A stretch of 64,000 nt of DNA from JACCTI01 sp051005695 (GTDB taxonomy: Bacteria; Verrucomicrobiota; Verrucomicrobiia; Chthoniobacterales; UBA10450). Positions 33,705-42,312 of the stretch are shown here, in pieces. The stretch's first letter is position 1; each line of letters opens with the position of its first letter. A model generated the notes under the pieces. The model was given only the letters and a program-made list of their open reading frames with translations. It had not been told where the DNA came from and did no database searches. The stretch spans positions 74,234 to 138,233 of the forward strand of contig JBPCJC010000041.1 in assembly GCA_051005695.1 (NCBI GenBank), given 5' to 3'. Position numbers and translations under genes: made by a program.

Positions 33705-34595
33705 CTAGTTATTGCGGACTCGCAAGCTGCAGTAGTTCAGCTTGCCGCTGATCTCCCACACGTAATAGAGCGAGGCGCGACCATTGTTATAGATAAAGGT
33801 CTCATCCGTCCCGCTCTGGGTGATGCCTTTCTCTTTCTTTACTTCGCGGCGCCAACTGCCATTGATCCAGACATCGAAACTGGTGACGTCGTTATCGTGG
33901 ATTTTCACGGCGACGGACGAGCCGCCCACGGTGATCGTTCTCCAAGCATCTAATTCAACGATGGTGTCGACTCCTGCGCCTGTTGCGCCTCGGCCTCTCG
34001 CTTCTGAATAGCCGCGCGCGATCGCTCGCGCGCAATGCTAGCCTGCTCGAGCCTCGCTCGCTCTCGTTCGATGTAGCCGTTGCTGCTTCGCACCGGGTCG
34101 GGCTGCGCCGCCACCGGAGGAGGGCGCAATAAAGGCGTTTGCGTGGCAATCATTGACGCGCTGTTGCCGATGAACTGATTTGGCGCTGATATGCGACGCG
34201 TGCCCACGACGGCAGATGCGGCAGATTGATGGCTAAGCGGAATTTGATTCCGGCTTGCGTCTCTAGTTGTGGACGCGGCGGCCGAAGAATTTGGTCTGCC
34301 AATCCCCAGCATTACAAAGTTGGTTATGACCGCCGCCAGGATTACGGCGAATAAGGCGGCGAGTCCAAGTATCCACCGGTTTACCCGATCTCCTTCGATC
34401 GGCGGAAGGCCTCAATCCACCGGCGGACTCGTATTTCAACAAAGGAAAGAGCTCGTCGAGCGTCCGCCATTGTGTTTTCGCTGCCAACTTGCAGGGGTCT
34501 TCACGCTCGAGCAGCCGAGCGTGAAATAGTTCAAAAATCTGCTCGCGAGTGAGTGGGGTATGATATCCATCCTTGAGGACGTCGTAAAAAATCAC
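33705..34595 (-). pseudogene. GYF-like domain membrane protein broken by two shifts
   Basis: Three consecutive frames appear to be one gene. The 5' part (from 34595) encodes a GYF_2-like N-terminal domain (MIFYDVLKDGYHTPLTREQI...WRTLDELFPLLKYESAGG). Near 34420 the coding frame moves by one base into a frame that gives a clear membrane helix (RWILGLAALFAVILAAVITN) and an Ala/Gln/Arg-rich linker. Near 33965 it moves back to the first frame for a beta-rich C-terminal domain (DTIVELDAWRTITVGG...), ending LRVRNN at 33705. The two shifts compensate. If repaired, the protein would have a GYF domain, one helix and a C-terminal domain of about 90 residues. Alternatives are three separate small genes or sequencing errors. 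Confidence 0.5.
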
Positions 34596-35082
34596 ACAGG
34601 GTTCAGAGCAAGCCGGATGCCGGCGAAGGGCTCAGTCGGATTTTGCGAGCGGTTACAAGATCGTCTAGAAACTCGCAAAGTGAATTCCCGGGTCTTCGTC
34701 TCCTGCCTGTTTCTCGCGCTGACCGTGGTCTCGGGAGTCATCCATCGCAAGGGCGGGCCCGCGCGGTCGCGTTGAGAAGCGCGGATATTCTGTCGCGGCC
34801 CCCTTGAGTTACGGCTCGTTAGGTTATGTTGTGTTCTCAAAACCGGCTAAAAAAGCCGATTGCCGCAAACGGTGCGGATTGGCGTAATACAGAGTTTTTT
34901 GGCCAGTGGCGACTAGTGCGCACTTTTTCTACGGGACGTTTTCGTTCACGGCGCCCCGGGCCGCGGCTAAGTTCGGGTTTGACGAGCGAGTCTACTATTT
35001 TGCAAACTAAGTGTTCGGGCGTGACCTGCTGGACATGGCTCTGAGCGCGCCTGTTTAACCTCCAACCTGAAAGGACCGGAAA
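34596..35082. other. Intergenic stretch without a supported gene
   Basis: About 490 bases between the broken GYF gene and the cupin gene. One frame at 34680-34775 encodes a short hydrophobic peptide (VFVSCLFLALTVVSGVIH) from a GTG start, but no ribosome-binding site is seen. A small hairpin CGGCT-AAAAA-AGCCG lies near 34849. A word copy is at 34816. The promoter of the cupin gene must lie in its right part; I could not define it. Confidence 0.5.
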
Positions 35083-35589
35083 ATGAAATCCCTTAGATAC
35101 ACCCTGTTAATTACGACGATGGTGGCGATCGCTTCGGTAGTGATCGGTGCGGAAAAGAAGGAAAAGATGGGCGGCAAGGAAGTCGCGATAGAACACAAGG
35201 TCATGGACCCGGCAGGTCTCCAGTGGGGCGATGCGCCTCCGGGATTGCCAGCGGGCGCGAAGATCGCGGTGCTGGCGGGTGATCCCGGAAAGAAAGGGCT
35301 CTTCATCGTGCGGCTGAAGGTGCCGGCGGATTACAAGGTGCCGCCGCATACCCATCCGACAGCAGAGATGATGACGGTGATCTCGGGAAGTTTCCACGTC
35401 GGGGCGGGTGGTACGTTCGACGAAAGCGCGGGGGAGGCGATGCCTGCCGGCGGTTTTACCGCGATGCCGGCGGGAATGAAGCATTACGCGTGGTCGAGCG
35501 AAGAATCGATCATCCAAATTACCTCGGAAGGGCCGTTTGTGATTAACTACGTAAACCCGACGGACGATCCGCGGAAGGCGAAGAAGTAG
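35083..35589 (+). CDS. Exported cupin domain protein
   Basis: A 168-residue protein with a signal peptide (MKSLRYTLLITTMVAIASVVIGA) and a single cupin barrel. The metal-binding motif 1 is PPHTHPTAEMMTVISG (two His, Glu) with a second-motif His in GMKHYAWSS. The C terminus is Lys-rich. An AAGGA purine stretch precedes the ATG. Such exported cupins are common with unknown function. It converges with the large secreted protein gene at 35655; a strong hairpin lies between them. Confidence 0.87.
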   Translation: MKSLRYTLLITTMVAIASVVIGAEKKEKMGGKEVAIEHKVMDPAGLQWGDAPPGLPAGAKIAVLAGDPGKKGLFIVRLKVPADYKVPPHTHPTAEMMTVISGSFHVGAGGTFDESAGEAMPAGGFTAMPAGMKHYAWSSEESIIQITSEGPFVINYVNPTDDPRKAKK

Positions 35590-35623
35590 GAAGGCGACTT
35601 CCACAGAACGACTCGTTAGGTTA

Positions 35624-35647
35624 GGCTTTCCTGCCGGCAGGAAGGCC
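35624..35647. terminator. Hairpin between convergent genes
   Basis: TTCCTGCC and GGCAGGAA (35628-35643) form a perfect palindrome extended by GGC/GCC on the outside. It sits between the stops of the cupin gene and the convergent sialidase-like gene. There is no long T-run, so it may be a bidirectional terminator or a processing hairpin. Confidence 0.45.
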
Positions 35648-35654
35648 GAGCCAC

Positions 35655-37859
35655 TTAGAGGCCGAAGACGTCGACCAGCCCGATTCCGGTGCTGCGGTTT
35701 TTGCCGCGGACGATGGCGGTGTGCGGGCCGGGGGCGAGGTTGGCGACGATGGCGGATTCGCGATCATCGGAAGGCGGGAGGGTGGTGGCGCGCACTTCCG
35801 CTTCCTGCGATTGCCCGGTTTGATCGTTAATCTTCCAGTTATCGTTGGTGGCAATGAGGACGCCGTTGGCATCGTGCAGCTCGAGGGTAGGATCCTGAAG
35901 AGCGTTCTGGATTTGAGAGCTAGCTAATGAAGGACCAATGGCACGCGCTATCACCCGCTGACCGCCGCCGGCGCCGCCATCGATGATGAAGCCGCCGATA
36001 AGGATGCCGTTATCAGTGTCGACAACGGCGCGGGTGCTGATATTGGCCAGCTTGGAGTTACTGGTGCGCTGGAGGTCGAAGACTTCGACGAGGCCGGCGC
36101 CGATGCCGCCATTCTTGCCAGCGAGGATGGCGGTGTACTGGCCGGGCGGCAAGGTGGTAACGATGGCGGACTCGAGATCATTGGACGGGGGAAGGGTAGT
36201 AGCTTCCACTTCCGCCTGCTGGCTGGTGCCGTCGGAGCGGATTTTCCAGTTGTCGTTGGTCGCGAGAGTGGCATCGCCCTGGTGGAGCTCGAGAGTAGGA
36301 TCGGCCAGGGATGCGCCGGCGCCGGTTACGGTAGGTCCGCGGCCACGGATGATCACCTTCTTGGGCTCGGCGCCATTGATGATGAAGCCGGCGATAACTA
36401 CTTCCTCACCGGTGCGGACGGGGGCGCGGCTGGAGATGTTCAAGAGCTGGGAAGCGAGCACTGGAGTCACCCGCACGTAGTAGACATCCTCTTCCCCATT
36501 AAAGGTGGCGGGATAGGCGACATCGGCGCCGCCGTCGTCGGAAACGCTGGTGATGTAATCGCCAAGCTTATTCTGGTTAGGATAACCGATGGAGGGATCG
36601 AATTGCTCGCTCACCGCGATGTTGGTCGACCAGTTGCTACCTGCGTCGAGGCTATAGGAGTAGAAGAGTTGGGAGTCGATTCCGTTCGTGGAGTTACGGG
36701 TGTCGAGCCAGACGGCGTCGAGACGGCCGTTCGGCGCAGCTGAGAGCGAAGCCAGCCAATGGACGTGGCTCTGGTCGATCGCGTCATCGTTGATCCGCTG
36801 CGGCGCGCTGAAGGTTTGGCCGCTATCGGTGCTGCGAATGAACATAACATCGGCGCCGTTGACTGCCTGGGCGGGGAGCAGGCTCGCCATGAGGTAGACA
36901 TTGTTACGCGCGGCAGTGCCGGAGCGATCGGCGACTACGTTGACCTGGCCGACTAAACCCTCCGGATTAATGAAGGTGCTGCTGCTGACGGTGCCGCCCA
37001 TGTCGACTGGGGCCACGATATCGAAGCTAGGGATGCTCGCGGCCTGCTTCGCATTACTGGACCGGAGGCTCCAGATTTGTTTACTATCGAAGTTAACTCC
37101 GGCAAGGAAGAGGTTGCCCTCCGCATCGACGTCGAGTGTGCCCCAGACGGGCGAGGCGGGAAGGGCAACCGGGTTCAACCAGGTCGCGCCGCCATTAGTC
37201 GAGCGACTGAACTGCCGGCCGTTGTAGTTATTCCCGGCGGTGCTCCAGCTTTGATACTGGAAGCCGTGGCCGCTGCTGTTGGTGTTATCGATGGTGAACC
37301 ACTGCTTGTCGCCACCGGTGGCAGGGCCGAGGCGCGCCCAGGAGAAGCCGCCATTAACCGAACGCCAGATGTCGTCGAAGAAATTCTCGAGCAAGCTAAG
37401 GTAGAAAAAATTCCCAGTATCATCGGATTTCAAAACCGGATCGCTCCGGAAGACATTATTCTCGAGCACGCCGCGGAAGTTCCAGGAAGTGCCGCCAGTG
37501 GTGGAGTAAGCGTAGCCGGATTGCCGGAAGTTTGAGGCGGAACTGTTAAACTGCCGCCAACCGATGGCCATCTTGTTGTGGTCAGTCGGGTCGACGGCAA
37601 TGGAAGGCTCGTTCGCCGCGTCGCCGGTAATGTTCTGGCCGCTGGCGTCAACGTTGACCTGATAGCTGATGAAGCCGCCGTGCTGCGAAATCATCGCCGG
37701 AGAGACGCCGGTGCGAAAAATCAACCGCGGCGGATCTTCGTAGGTCTCCAGCGGTTCCTTGCTCAACTGGCGCAAGGGCGCGGCCAAAGCCGAAGAGCCG
37801 GCCAGGAGTGAAATCAAAACGCTGACGAAGGCGCGTGCAGGTGCAGTTAATTTTTTCAA
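35655..37859 (-). CDS. Secreted sialidase-like propeller protein with two C-terminal repeats
   Basis: About 734 residues. The body carries several Asp-box-like (BNR) turns typical of sialidase-type beta-propellers: STTGGTSWNF, SVNGGFSWAR, STNGGATWLN, STDSGQTFSA and SLDAGSNWST. The C-terminal part has two copies of a domain of about 130 residues, each opening with NISxRA and containing GFIIxGxxxxxVIxRxxGP, DPTLELH, a NDNWK motif and ESAIV, and ending GLVxVF. The start is unclear: I take a TTG at 37859 directly before KKLTAPARAF..LISLLAGSSALAA, a good signal peptide; the frame stays open to 38045, which would overlap the divergent peroxidase gene. It is probably exported; the binding target is unknown. 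Confidence 0.75.
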   Translation of the reverse strand: MKKLTAPARAFVSVLISLLAGSSALAAPLRQLSKEPLETYEDPPRLIFRTGVSPAMISQHGGFISYQVNVDASGQNITGDAANEPSIAVDPTDHNKMAIGWRQFNSSASNFRQSGYAYSTTGGTSWNFRGVLENNVFRSDPVLKSDDTGNFFYLSLLENFFDDIWRSVNGGFSWARLGPATGGDKQWFTIDNTNSSGHGFQYQSWSTAGNNYNGRQFSRSTNGGATWLNPVALPASPVWGTLDVDAEGNLFLAGVNFDSKQIWSLRSSNAKQAASIPSFDIVAPVDMGGTVSSSTFINPEGLVGQVNVVADRSGTAARNNVYLMASLLPAQAVNGADVMFIRSTDSGQTFSAPQRINDDAIDQSHVHWLASLSAAPNGRLDAVWLDTRNSTNGIDSQLFYSYSLDAGSNWSTNIAVSEQFDPSIGYPNQNKLGDYITSVSDDGGADVAYPATFNGEEDVYYVRVTPVLASQLLNISSRAPVRTGEEVVIAGFIINGAEPKKVIIRGRGPTVTGAGASLADPTLELHQGDATLATNDNWKIRSDGTSQQAEVEATTLPPSNDLESAIVTTLPPGQYTAILAGKNGGIGAGLVEVFDLQRTSNSKLANISTRAVVDTDNGILIGGFIIDGGAGGGQRVIARAIGPSLASSQIQNALQDPTLELHDANGVLIATNDNWKINDQTGQSQEAEVRATTLPPSDDRESAIVANLAPGPHTAIVRGKNRSTGIGLVDVFGL

Positions 37860-38030
37860 GCTGGAGACGAAATTACCACAATTGCGCGTTAGCGTCTGGC
37901 CGAAAAATCTTGCGATCTCGGACTTCGCGTTGTGTTTTTCGGCTGTGGCTGGAAGGAACGTTGGCCCGAGAAGTTGCTTGGAATTCTGTGGAGTCCGGCT
38001 AGAGACGAGACAGTTTTTACCGTTCGGACG

Positions 38031-39368
38031 ATGAGGATCTATCACTTTGCCCTCGCAGTTTGCGGGCTAGCACTGCTCCCGCTCATGCTGCGTGCGGACG
38101 AGGGCATCCTCGACCTGACTGCGCTCGGGAATTACGCGCACCAGACGATCCCCGCTTACATCACGCGTGATAACACGCCGGCCAACAATGCGATTACGGA
38201 CGCGGCTGCGACCCTCGGGCGGGTGCTTTTTCACGACAAACGCCTTTCGCGCAATGACACCGTGAGTTGCAGTTCCTGCCACCAGCAGTCGCTGGCTTTC
38301 GGGGCTCTGGAGACGGCGAGCACGGGCGTGGCCGGCATGACCGGCCGGCACACCACGCGCTTGATCAACGATCGCTTCGGCACGGAGGTCCATTTCTTCT
38401 GGGACGAGCGCGCCACCAGCCTGGAAAGCCAGGCGACACAGCCGATCCAGAACCAGGGGGAGATGGGTTTTAGCGGGACGCTGGGCGATCCGACTTTTGC
38501 CGATTTGTTGACGAAGCTGTCGGCAATTCCCGAGTACCGCGTGCTCTTCACGAAAGCTTTCGGGAGCGCGGCGATCAATGAAACTAAAATGCAGCAAGCG
38601 ATCGCGCAGTTCGTTCGCAGCATTCAATCCTTCGATTCGAAATACGACATTGGCCGCGCGCAGGTGAATAACGACAACCAAACGTTTCCGAATTTCACCA
38701 GCAGCGAAAGTAACGGGAAACAGCTCTTCCTCGGCACCGCCGGCTGCGCCGCCTGCCATCGCCCGCCGGAGTTCGACATCGATCCCAACAGCAAGAATAA
38801 CGGCATCATCGATTCCATCGCCGGTGGGACCGACCTGACGAATACGCGCTCACCGTCGCTGCGGGATTCGGTCGGCCCTGGCGGGCAATCGAACGGGCCC
38901 TTCATGCATAACGGCGTCTTCACCACGCTGGCGCAGGTGATCAATCACTACGACGCGGTTCCAAACAACCCGGCGAACACCAACCTCGATCCGCGCCTCC
39001 GCGGCCCCGGCGGAAACCTCAACCTCTCGCCGACGCAGAAGAATGATCTAGTCGCCTTCATGACCACGCTGACCGGGAGCGCGGTTTACACCGACGCGCG
39101 CTGGTCGAACCCATTCAGCCCCGCGAACAACCTCTCGTTAGTCGTGCTCCCGGCATCGTCGATGAGGATTCAAAATATTGGCGGCACGGTCACGGTGACC
39201 AGCAAGGCCACGGCCGGATTGCAATATCAGCTCGAGTTCTCCAGTGAGTTCCAATACTGGACGCCGATGGTCACGCTAACCGCTGATAGCAATGGCAACC
39301 TGAGCCGCGTGGTGGTGATGACCGGGCCCGTGTTTTACCGCTTCACCTTCACGCCGCCGACTTCGTAA
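38031..39368 (+). CDS. Diheme cytochrome c peroxidase (MauG/CcpA type)
   Basis: A 445-residue exported protein. The signal peptide ends LMLRADEG. Two c-type heme motifs are present: CSSCH near residue 80 (with LGRVLFHDKRLSRNDTVS before it) and CAACH near 240. This arrangement is that of bacterial diheme peroxidases that reduce hydrogen peroxide in the periplasm. The last 75 residues are an extra beta module (YQLEFSSEFQYWTPMVTL), similar to the C-terminal segment of the first gene in the window. I start at the ATG at 38031, just before the signal peptide. It is flanked by two secreted proteins that share repeats. Confidence 0.9.
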   Translation: MRIYHFALAVCGLALLPLMLRADEGILDLTALGNYAHQTIPAYITRDNTPANNAITDAAATLGRVLFHDKRLSRNDTVSCSSCHQQSLAFGALETASTGVAGMTGRHTTRLINDRFGTEVHFFWDERATSLESQATQPIQNQGEMGFSGTLGDPTFADLLTKLSAIPEYRVLFTKAFGSAAINETKMQQAIAQFVRSIQSFDSKYDIGRAQVNNDNQTFPNFTSSESNGKQLFLGTAGCAACHRPPEFDIDPNSKNNGIIDSIAGGTDLTNTRSPSLRDSVGPGGQSNGPFMHNGVFTTLAQVINHYDAVPNNPANTNLDPRLRGPGGNLNLSPTQKNDLVAFMTTLTGSAVYTDARWSNPFSPANNLSLVVLPASSMRIQNIGGTVTVTSKATAGLQYQLEFSSEFQYWTPMVTLTADSNGNLSRVVVMTGPVFYRFTFTPPTS

Positions 39369-39385
39369 GCGGCAGCGCTCGTCCT

Positions 39386-39415
39386 GATCGTGGCCGCATC
39401 GCCGCGACCACGATC
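39386..39415. terminator. Hairpin between convergent genes
   Basis: GATCGTGG (39386-39393) pairs with CCACGATC (39408-39415) across a 14-base GC-rich loop. It lies between the stop of the peroxidase gene and the stop of the convergent TIGR03118 gene. With no T-run its role as a terminator is uncertain. Confidence 0.4.
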
Positions 39416-39451
39416 CCGAAGATTAAGCCAGCTTCGGAGGAGCAGTTCCTG

Positions 39452-41470
39452 TTATCGCCGACGTCCAACCGGCGCCGGGCCAAGACGGAAGGCCTCGACC
39501 AATCCGACTCCGGTGGCGTTGCCATGTCCGCGCACGATCACAGTGTAGTTGCCGGGCTCGAGGGTGGTAAGGATGGCGGATTCGAGGTCGTTGCCCGGTG
39601 CGAGTCCGGTGGCGGTAATGGCGGCGGCTCTGGTCGCGTTCGGCGTGCCGTCGGGTTCCTCCATCCAGTTATCGTTATGTTGGAGCAGATTGCCCTGGCC
39701 ATCGTAGAGATCGAGCATCGGATCGCCTAACGACCCTGCGACTCCGCGTGCGCCTAACGAGGGCCCGCTCGCGCGCAGAAGAATTTGCTCTGGATTCGCG
39801 CCGCTCACGATCACGCCGCCGATGAGCACATTATCAACCGTGCCGACGACGGCGCGGCCGGAGAGATTCGCCAGGTGGGTGTCCGTGTTCGGTTCCAGAT
39901 CGTAACCCTCGATCAAACCAATACCGGTAGTGTTCCCGTTGCCGCGCAGGATGGCGGTGTAGTTGGTGCCGGCGTTGAGCATCACGACCATCGCGGATTC
40001 GTGGGGATCACTCGGCGGCAGACCAGTCTCGATGATGTCGGCCTTATTGGTGTCCTGCCAATCGTTGTTGATGGCGATCTGGTCCCCGTTGTTGTCGTGC
40101 AGTTCGAGCAACGGATCCATCAGCCGTCCCGGGATAGGTGTGCTCCCAACTTTGAGCGAAGGGCCGATGCCGCGGAGGAGCACGCGTTTGGTGCCGGCGA
40201 CGTGCCCTGTATCGGTGCGAATGATGAAGCCGCTGATGGCCACGTTATCGCCGGTCCCGACAAGTGCGCGCGTGGAAATGTTTACCAACTGCCGCTCCGC
40301 TGGGACGAACCCGATGCTGCCGAAAAGGCCATGGTCTTCAAGCGAATCGGGGCCCGCGATCCCGGCCGCGAAATAGAGTGTGCCAGCGCCGCCGCCGTTT
40401 CCGCCATTACCGAAACGCAAACCCCACAAACCGTCGATGGTGATCGGATCGCGGGCGGCGTCTTCGAGTTGTCCGAGGAACTCGCCCGTCGCTGGATCGA
40501 AGGCGTTGATCCGGCCGTCGCCGAAGTTTCCGATCAGGAGATCACTCGAAAACGGACCGAAGCTGGCCGGTGCGAGGACAACACCCCACGGCGAATTCAA
40601 AGTGCCCTGCGACGCGAACCGGCCGAGGAGGTTGCCGTTCAAGTCGAACTTGTTGATGTAGCCGTGGCCGGGGCCGCGGACATCGTCGTGTGCGCTCTCG
40701 TCCTGTCGCGCGTGGGTGACATGGAGGACGCAGTTAATGTTCTGGATGCCGCAGGGCGCGTAGCCCGCGGGAATGGTCGGATCACTGAAGCTGCCGGCCA
40801 GCGTTGCGCGCGCGTAGTTCGCATCGAAAACATCGACCACGCCATTATGAAAATCGGCCGCGTAAAGGTAGTTGGCGGTCCCGTTATTTCCGCTCGCCAA
40901 TCCTTTGTAGATCGAGCCCGCGCTGCTGCGATCCACTCCGATCACCGCGGCAGTCGCCGTCGATCCTGGCCAACCGGAAATAGTCCCGTCTTCGGTCGCG
41001 AAAATAAAACGCGCCGGGGCGGGAGATCCGGAAGGGGAGGCGACTTGGAAATCCGAGGTTCCGTTAAAGACGATGCCGGTCGGGCTGCCGGCAGTTCCGC
41101 CCGCCGCCGGTGGCACTGTCACCACCAACGCCTGCGGTGTCCCGCTACTATTATAGAGAGAGGAGACGCCCGCGTGATTATCGGCCACCCAAAAGGGCGA
41201 GGTCGCGCTGGAGGCGATGCCCCACGGATTGACCAGGTTCGGATCAGTGTGTGCGGCCATGCCCGGCAAGTCCGAGACGAGATTCGTTTGCAGATAGACT
41301 TGGGCGAAGCCAAGCGGCCCGACCCATATCGCAGCCACGAGCAGCGCCGCGTGAAGAATGCGTGCGAACGATTTTTGTCGGCGTGGAATTCGCAGGTTAG
41401 AGTCGACTTGAGCTGTCGTTAGGCAGAGGGCGCGCCGGAATGGAACGCCAAGGTTGCACTGGAGGTTCAT
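39452..41470 (-). CDS. TIGR03118 family secreted protein with two C-terminal repeats
   Basis: A 672-residue exported protein. After an N-terminal export segment (about residues 33-56, ILHAALLVAAIWVGPLGFAQ) comes the TIGR03118 domain: YLQTNLVSDLPGMAAHTDPN, NPWGIASSATSPFWVADNHAG, SPTGIVFN and IFATEDGTISGW, probably a beta-propeller. It ends with two copies of the domain also found in the 35655 protein (NISTRALVGTGDNVAISGF..., then NLSGRAVVGTVDNVLIGGV...). The start at 41470 has GAAAGGAAAA just upstream. Word copies at 39726, 39753 and 41416 are coding. Function unknown; surface or matrix protein. Confidence 0.85.
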   Translation of the reverse strand: MNLQCNLGVPFRRALCLTTAQVDSNLRIPRRQKSFARILHAALLVAAIWVGPLGFAQVYLQTNLVSDLPGMAAHTDPNLVNPWGIASSATSPFWVADNHAGVSSLYNSSGTPQALVVTVPPAAGGTAGSPTGIVFNGTSDFQVASPSGSPAPARFIFATEDGTISGWPGSTATAAVIGVDRSSAGSIYKGLASGNNGTANYLYAADFHNGVVDVFDANYARATLAGSFSDPTIPAGYAPCGIQNINCVLHVTHARQDESAHDDVRGPGHGYINKFDLNGNLLGRFASQGTLNSPWGVVLAPASFGPFSSDLLIGNFGDGRINAFDPATGEFLGQLEDAARDPITIDGLWGLRFGNGGNGGGAGTLYFAAGIAGPDSLEDHGLFGSIGFVPAERQLVNISTRALVGTGDNVAISGFIIRTDTGHVAGTKRVLLRGIGPSLKVGSTPIPGRLMDPLLELHDNNGDQIAINNDWQDTNKADIIETGLPPSDPHESAMVVMLNAGTNYTAILRGNGNTTGIGLIEGYDLEPNTDTHLANLSGRAVVGTVDNVLIGGVIVSGANPEQILLRASGPSLGARGVAGSLGDPMLDLYDGQGNLLQHNDNWMEEPDGTPNATRAAAITATGLAPGNDLESAILTTLEPGNYTVIVRGHGNATGVGLVEAFRLGPAPVGRRR

Positions 41471-41687
41471 AGCACTTTTCCTTTCGCTTGAGCAAACGTG
41501 GTTACGAGAATTTCCCGCTCCACTTCTGGTTTTAAAAGCCGGTGAACGCTCGAAGTCTGCCAATCGAGCGGAATCGCACAAGCCCTGCGAAGTAACAAAG
41601 TTGTTACTTTTGGCAGTCGCGTGGGAACTGCCGGCGGCCCGCCGGTCTCGTCGACAAACTACTAGCTGACAGTTCCGTTACGAACGA

Positions 41688-42248
41688 CTAACGACGCCGG
41701 CTGTTGAGCAAACGCGTCGCCGCCATGGTCAGGGCGCCGATCACGATCGGGTTCCCCAGCGCCTTCACGAACCACGGCTTTTCGGCGACGGCCTGTTGCA
41801 GGATCTGCGGATTTTCTTTGCGCGCGTAGTTCATCAATTTCGCGGCATCGTCTCCGCTCATCTGCGCGGGATCCGTGGTGCCGAGGCCGAGCATGCGCGC
41901 AATTTGTCCGATCGCGGACGCGCCGCCACCGCCACCACCACCACCAACCATGTTGCCGAGCGCGCCGACTCCGCCGGCACCGGCGAGCGCATTCAACAAT
42001 CCGCCTAACAAGTCCTGGCGTTGCTGCGGGCCGGCTTGGGCAACTGCATTTTGGGCGGCGTCGTTGAATTGATCGTCCGGCAGTTGCCGGAGATGATCGG
42101 CAACCGCCTGATGGTAAGTCTGGTTATCAAATTCCTTGTCGTCTTCGTGGTGGGAAACAAAGCGATCGTGGAATTCGCCCGCGTCGGCGGCGGCCGCAGG
42201 CGCGCCGCCGGTGAATTGCTGAAGAAAGTCTTCGAGAAGTCTGGCCAT
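41688..42248 (-). CDS. Hypothetical protein with Gly-rich hinge
   Basis: A 186-residue protein, not assigned to a named family. The N-terminal half is acidic and helical (RLLEDFLQQF, DHLRQLPDDQFNDAAQNAV). A run of eight glycines separates it from a helical C-terminal half (GQIARMLGLGTTDPAQMSGDDAAKLMNYARK) and a hydrophobic end, NPIVIGALTMAATRLLNSRRR, that may insert in the membrane. I start at the ATG at 42248 (MARLLEDF). It lies on the same strand as the nuclease gene, with 64 bases between them. Confidence 0.65.
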   Translation of the reverse strand: MARLLEDFLQQFTGGAPAAAADAGEFHDRFVSHHEDDKEFDNQTYHQAVADHLRQLPDDQFNDAAQNAVAQAGPQQRQDLLGGLLNALAGAGGVGALGNMVGGGGGGGGASAIGQIARMLGLGTTDPAQMSGDDAAKLMNYARKENPQILQQAVAEKPWFVKALGNPIVIGALTMAATRLLNSRRR

Positions 42249-42312
42249 AGTTTTGGGTTTTCTTTTTTTGGGATCTGAACTCTTTCGTCGTGGAAATTTG
42301 CGCGTTCGATTG

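Noticed and set aside
34680..34775. Short hydrophobic peptide (toxin-like) from a GTG start
   Set aside because: No ribosome-binding site, no antitoxin-like RNA or partner, and the surrounding sequence is decayed.
34826..35044. 72-codon frame upstream of the cupin gene
   Set aside because: Composition unlike real proteins (Arg/Ser-rich) and no start signal.
39785..41422. A 545-codon open frame on the plus strand
   Set aside because: It lies antisense to the TIGR03118 gene, has low-complexity Arg/Ala/Asp composition and no domain; it is a by-product of high GC at third positions.
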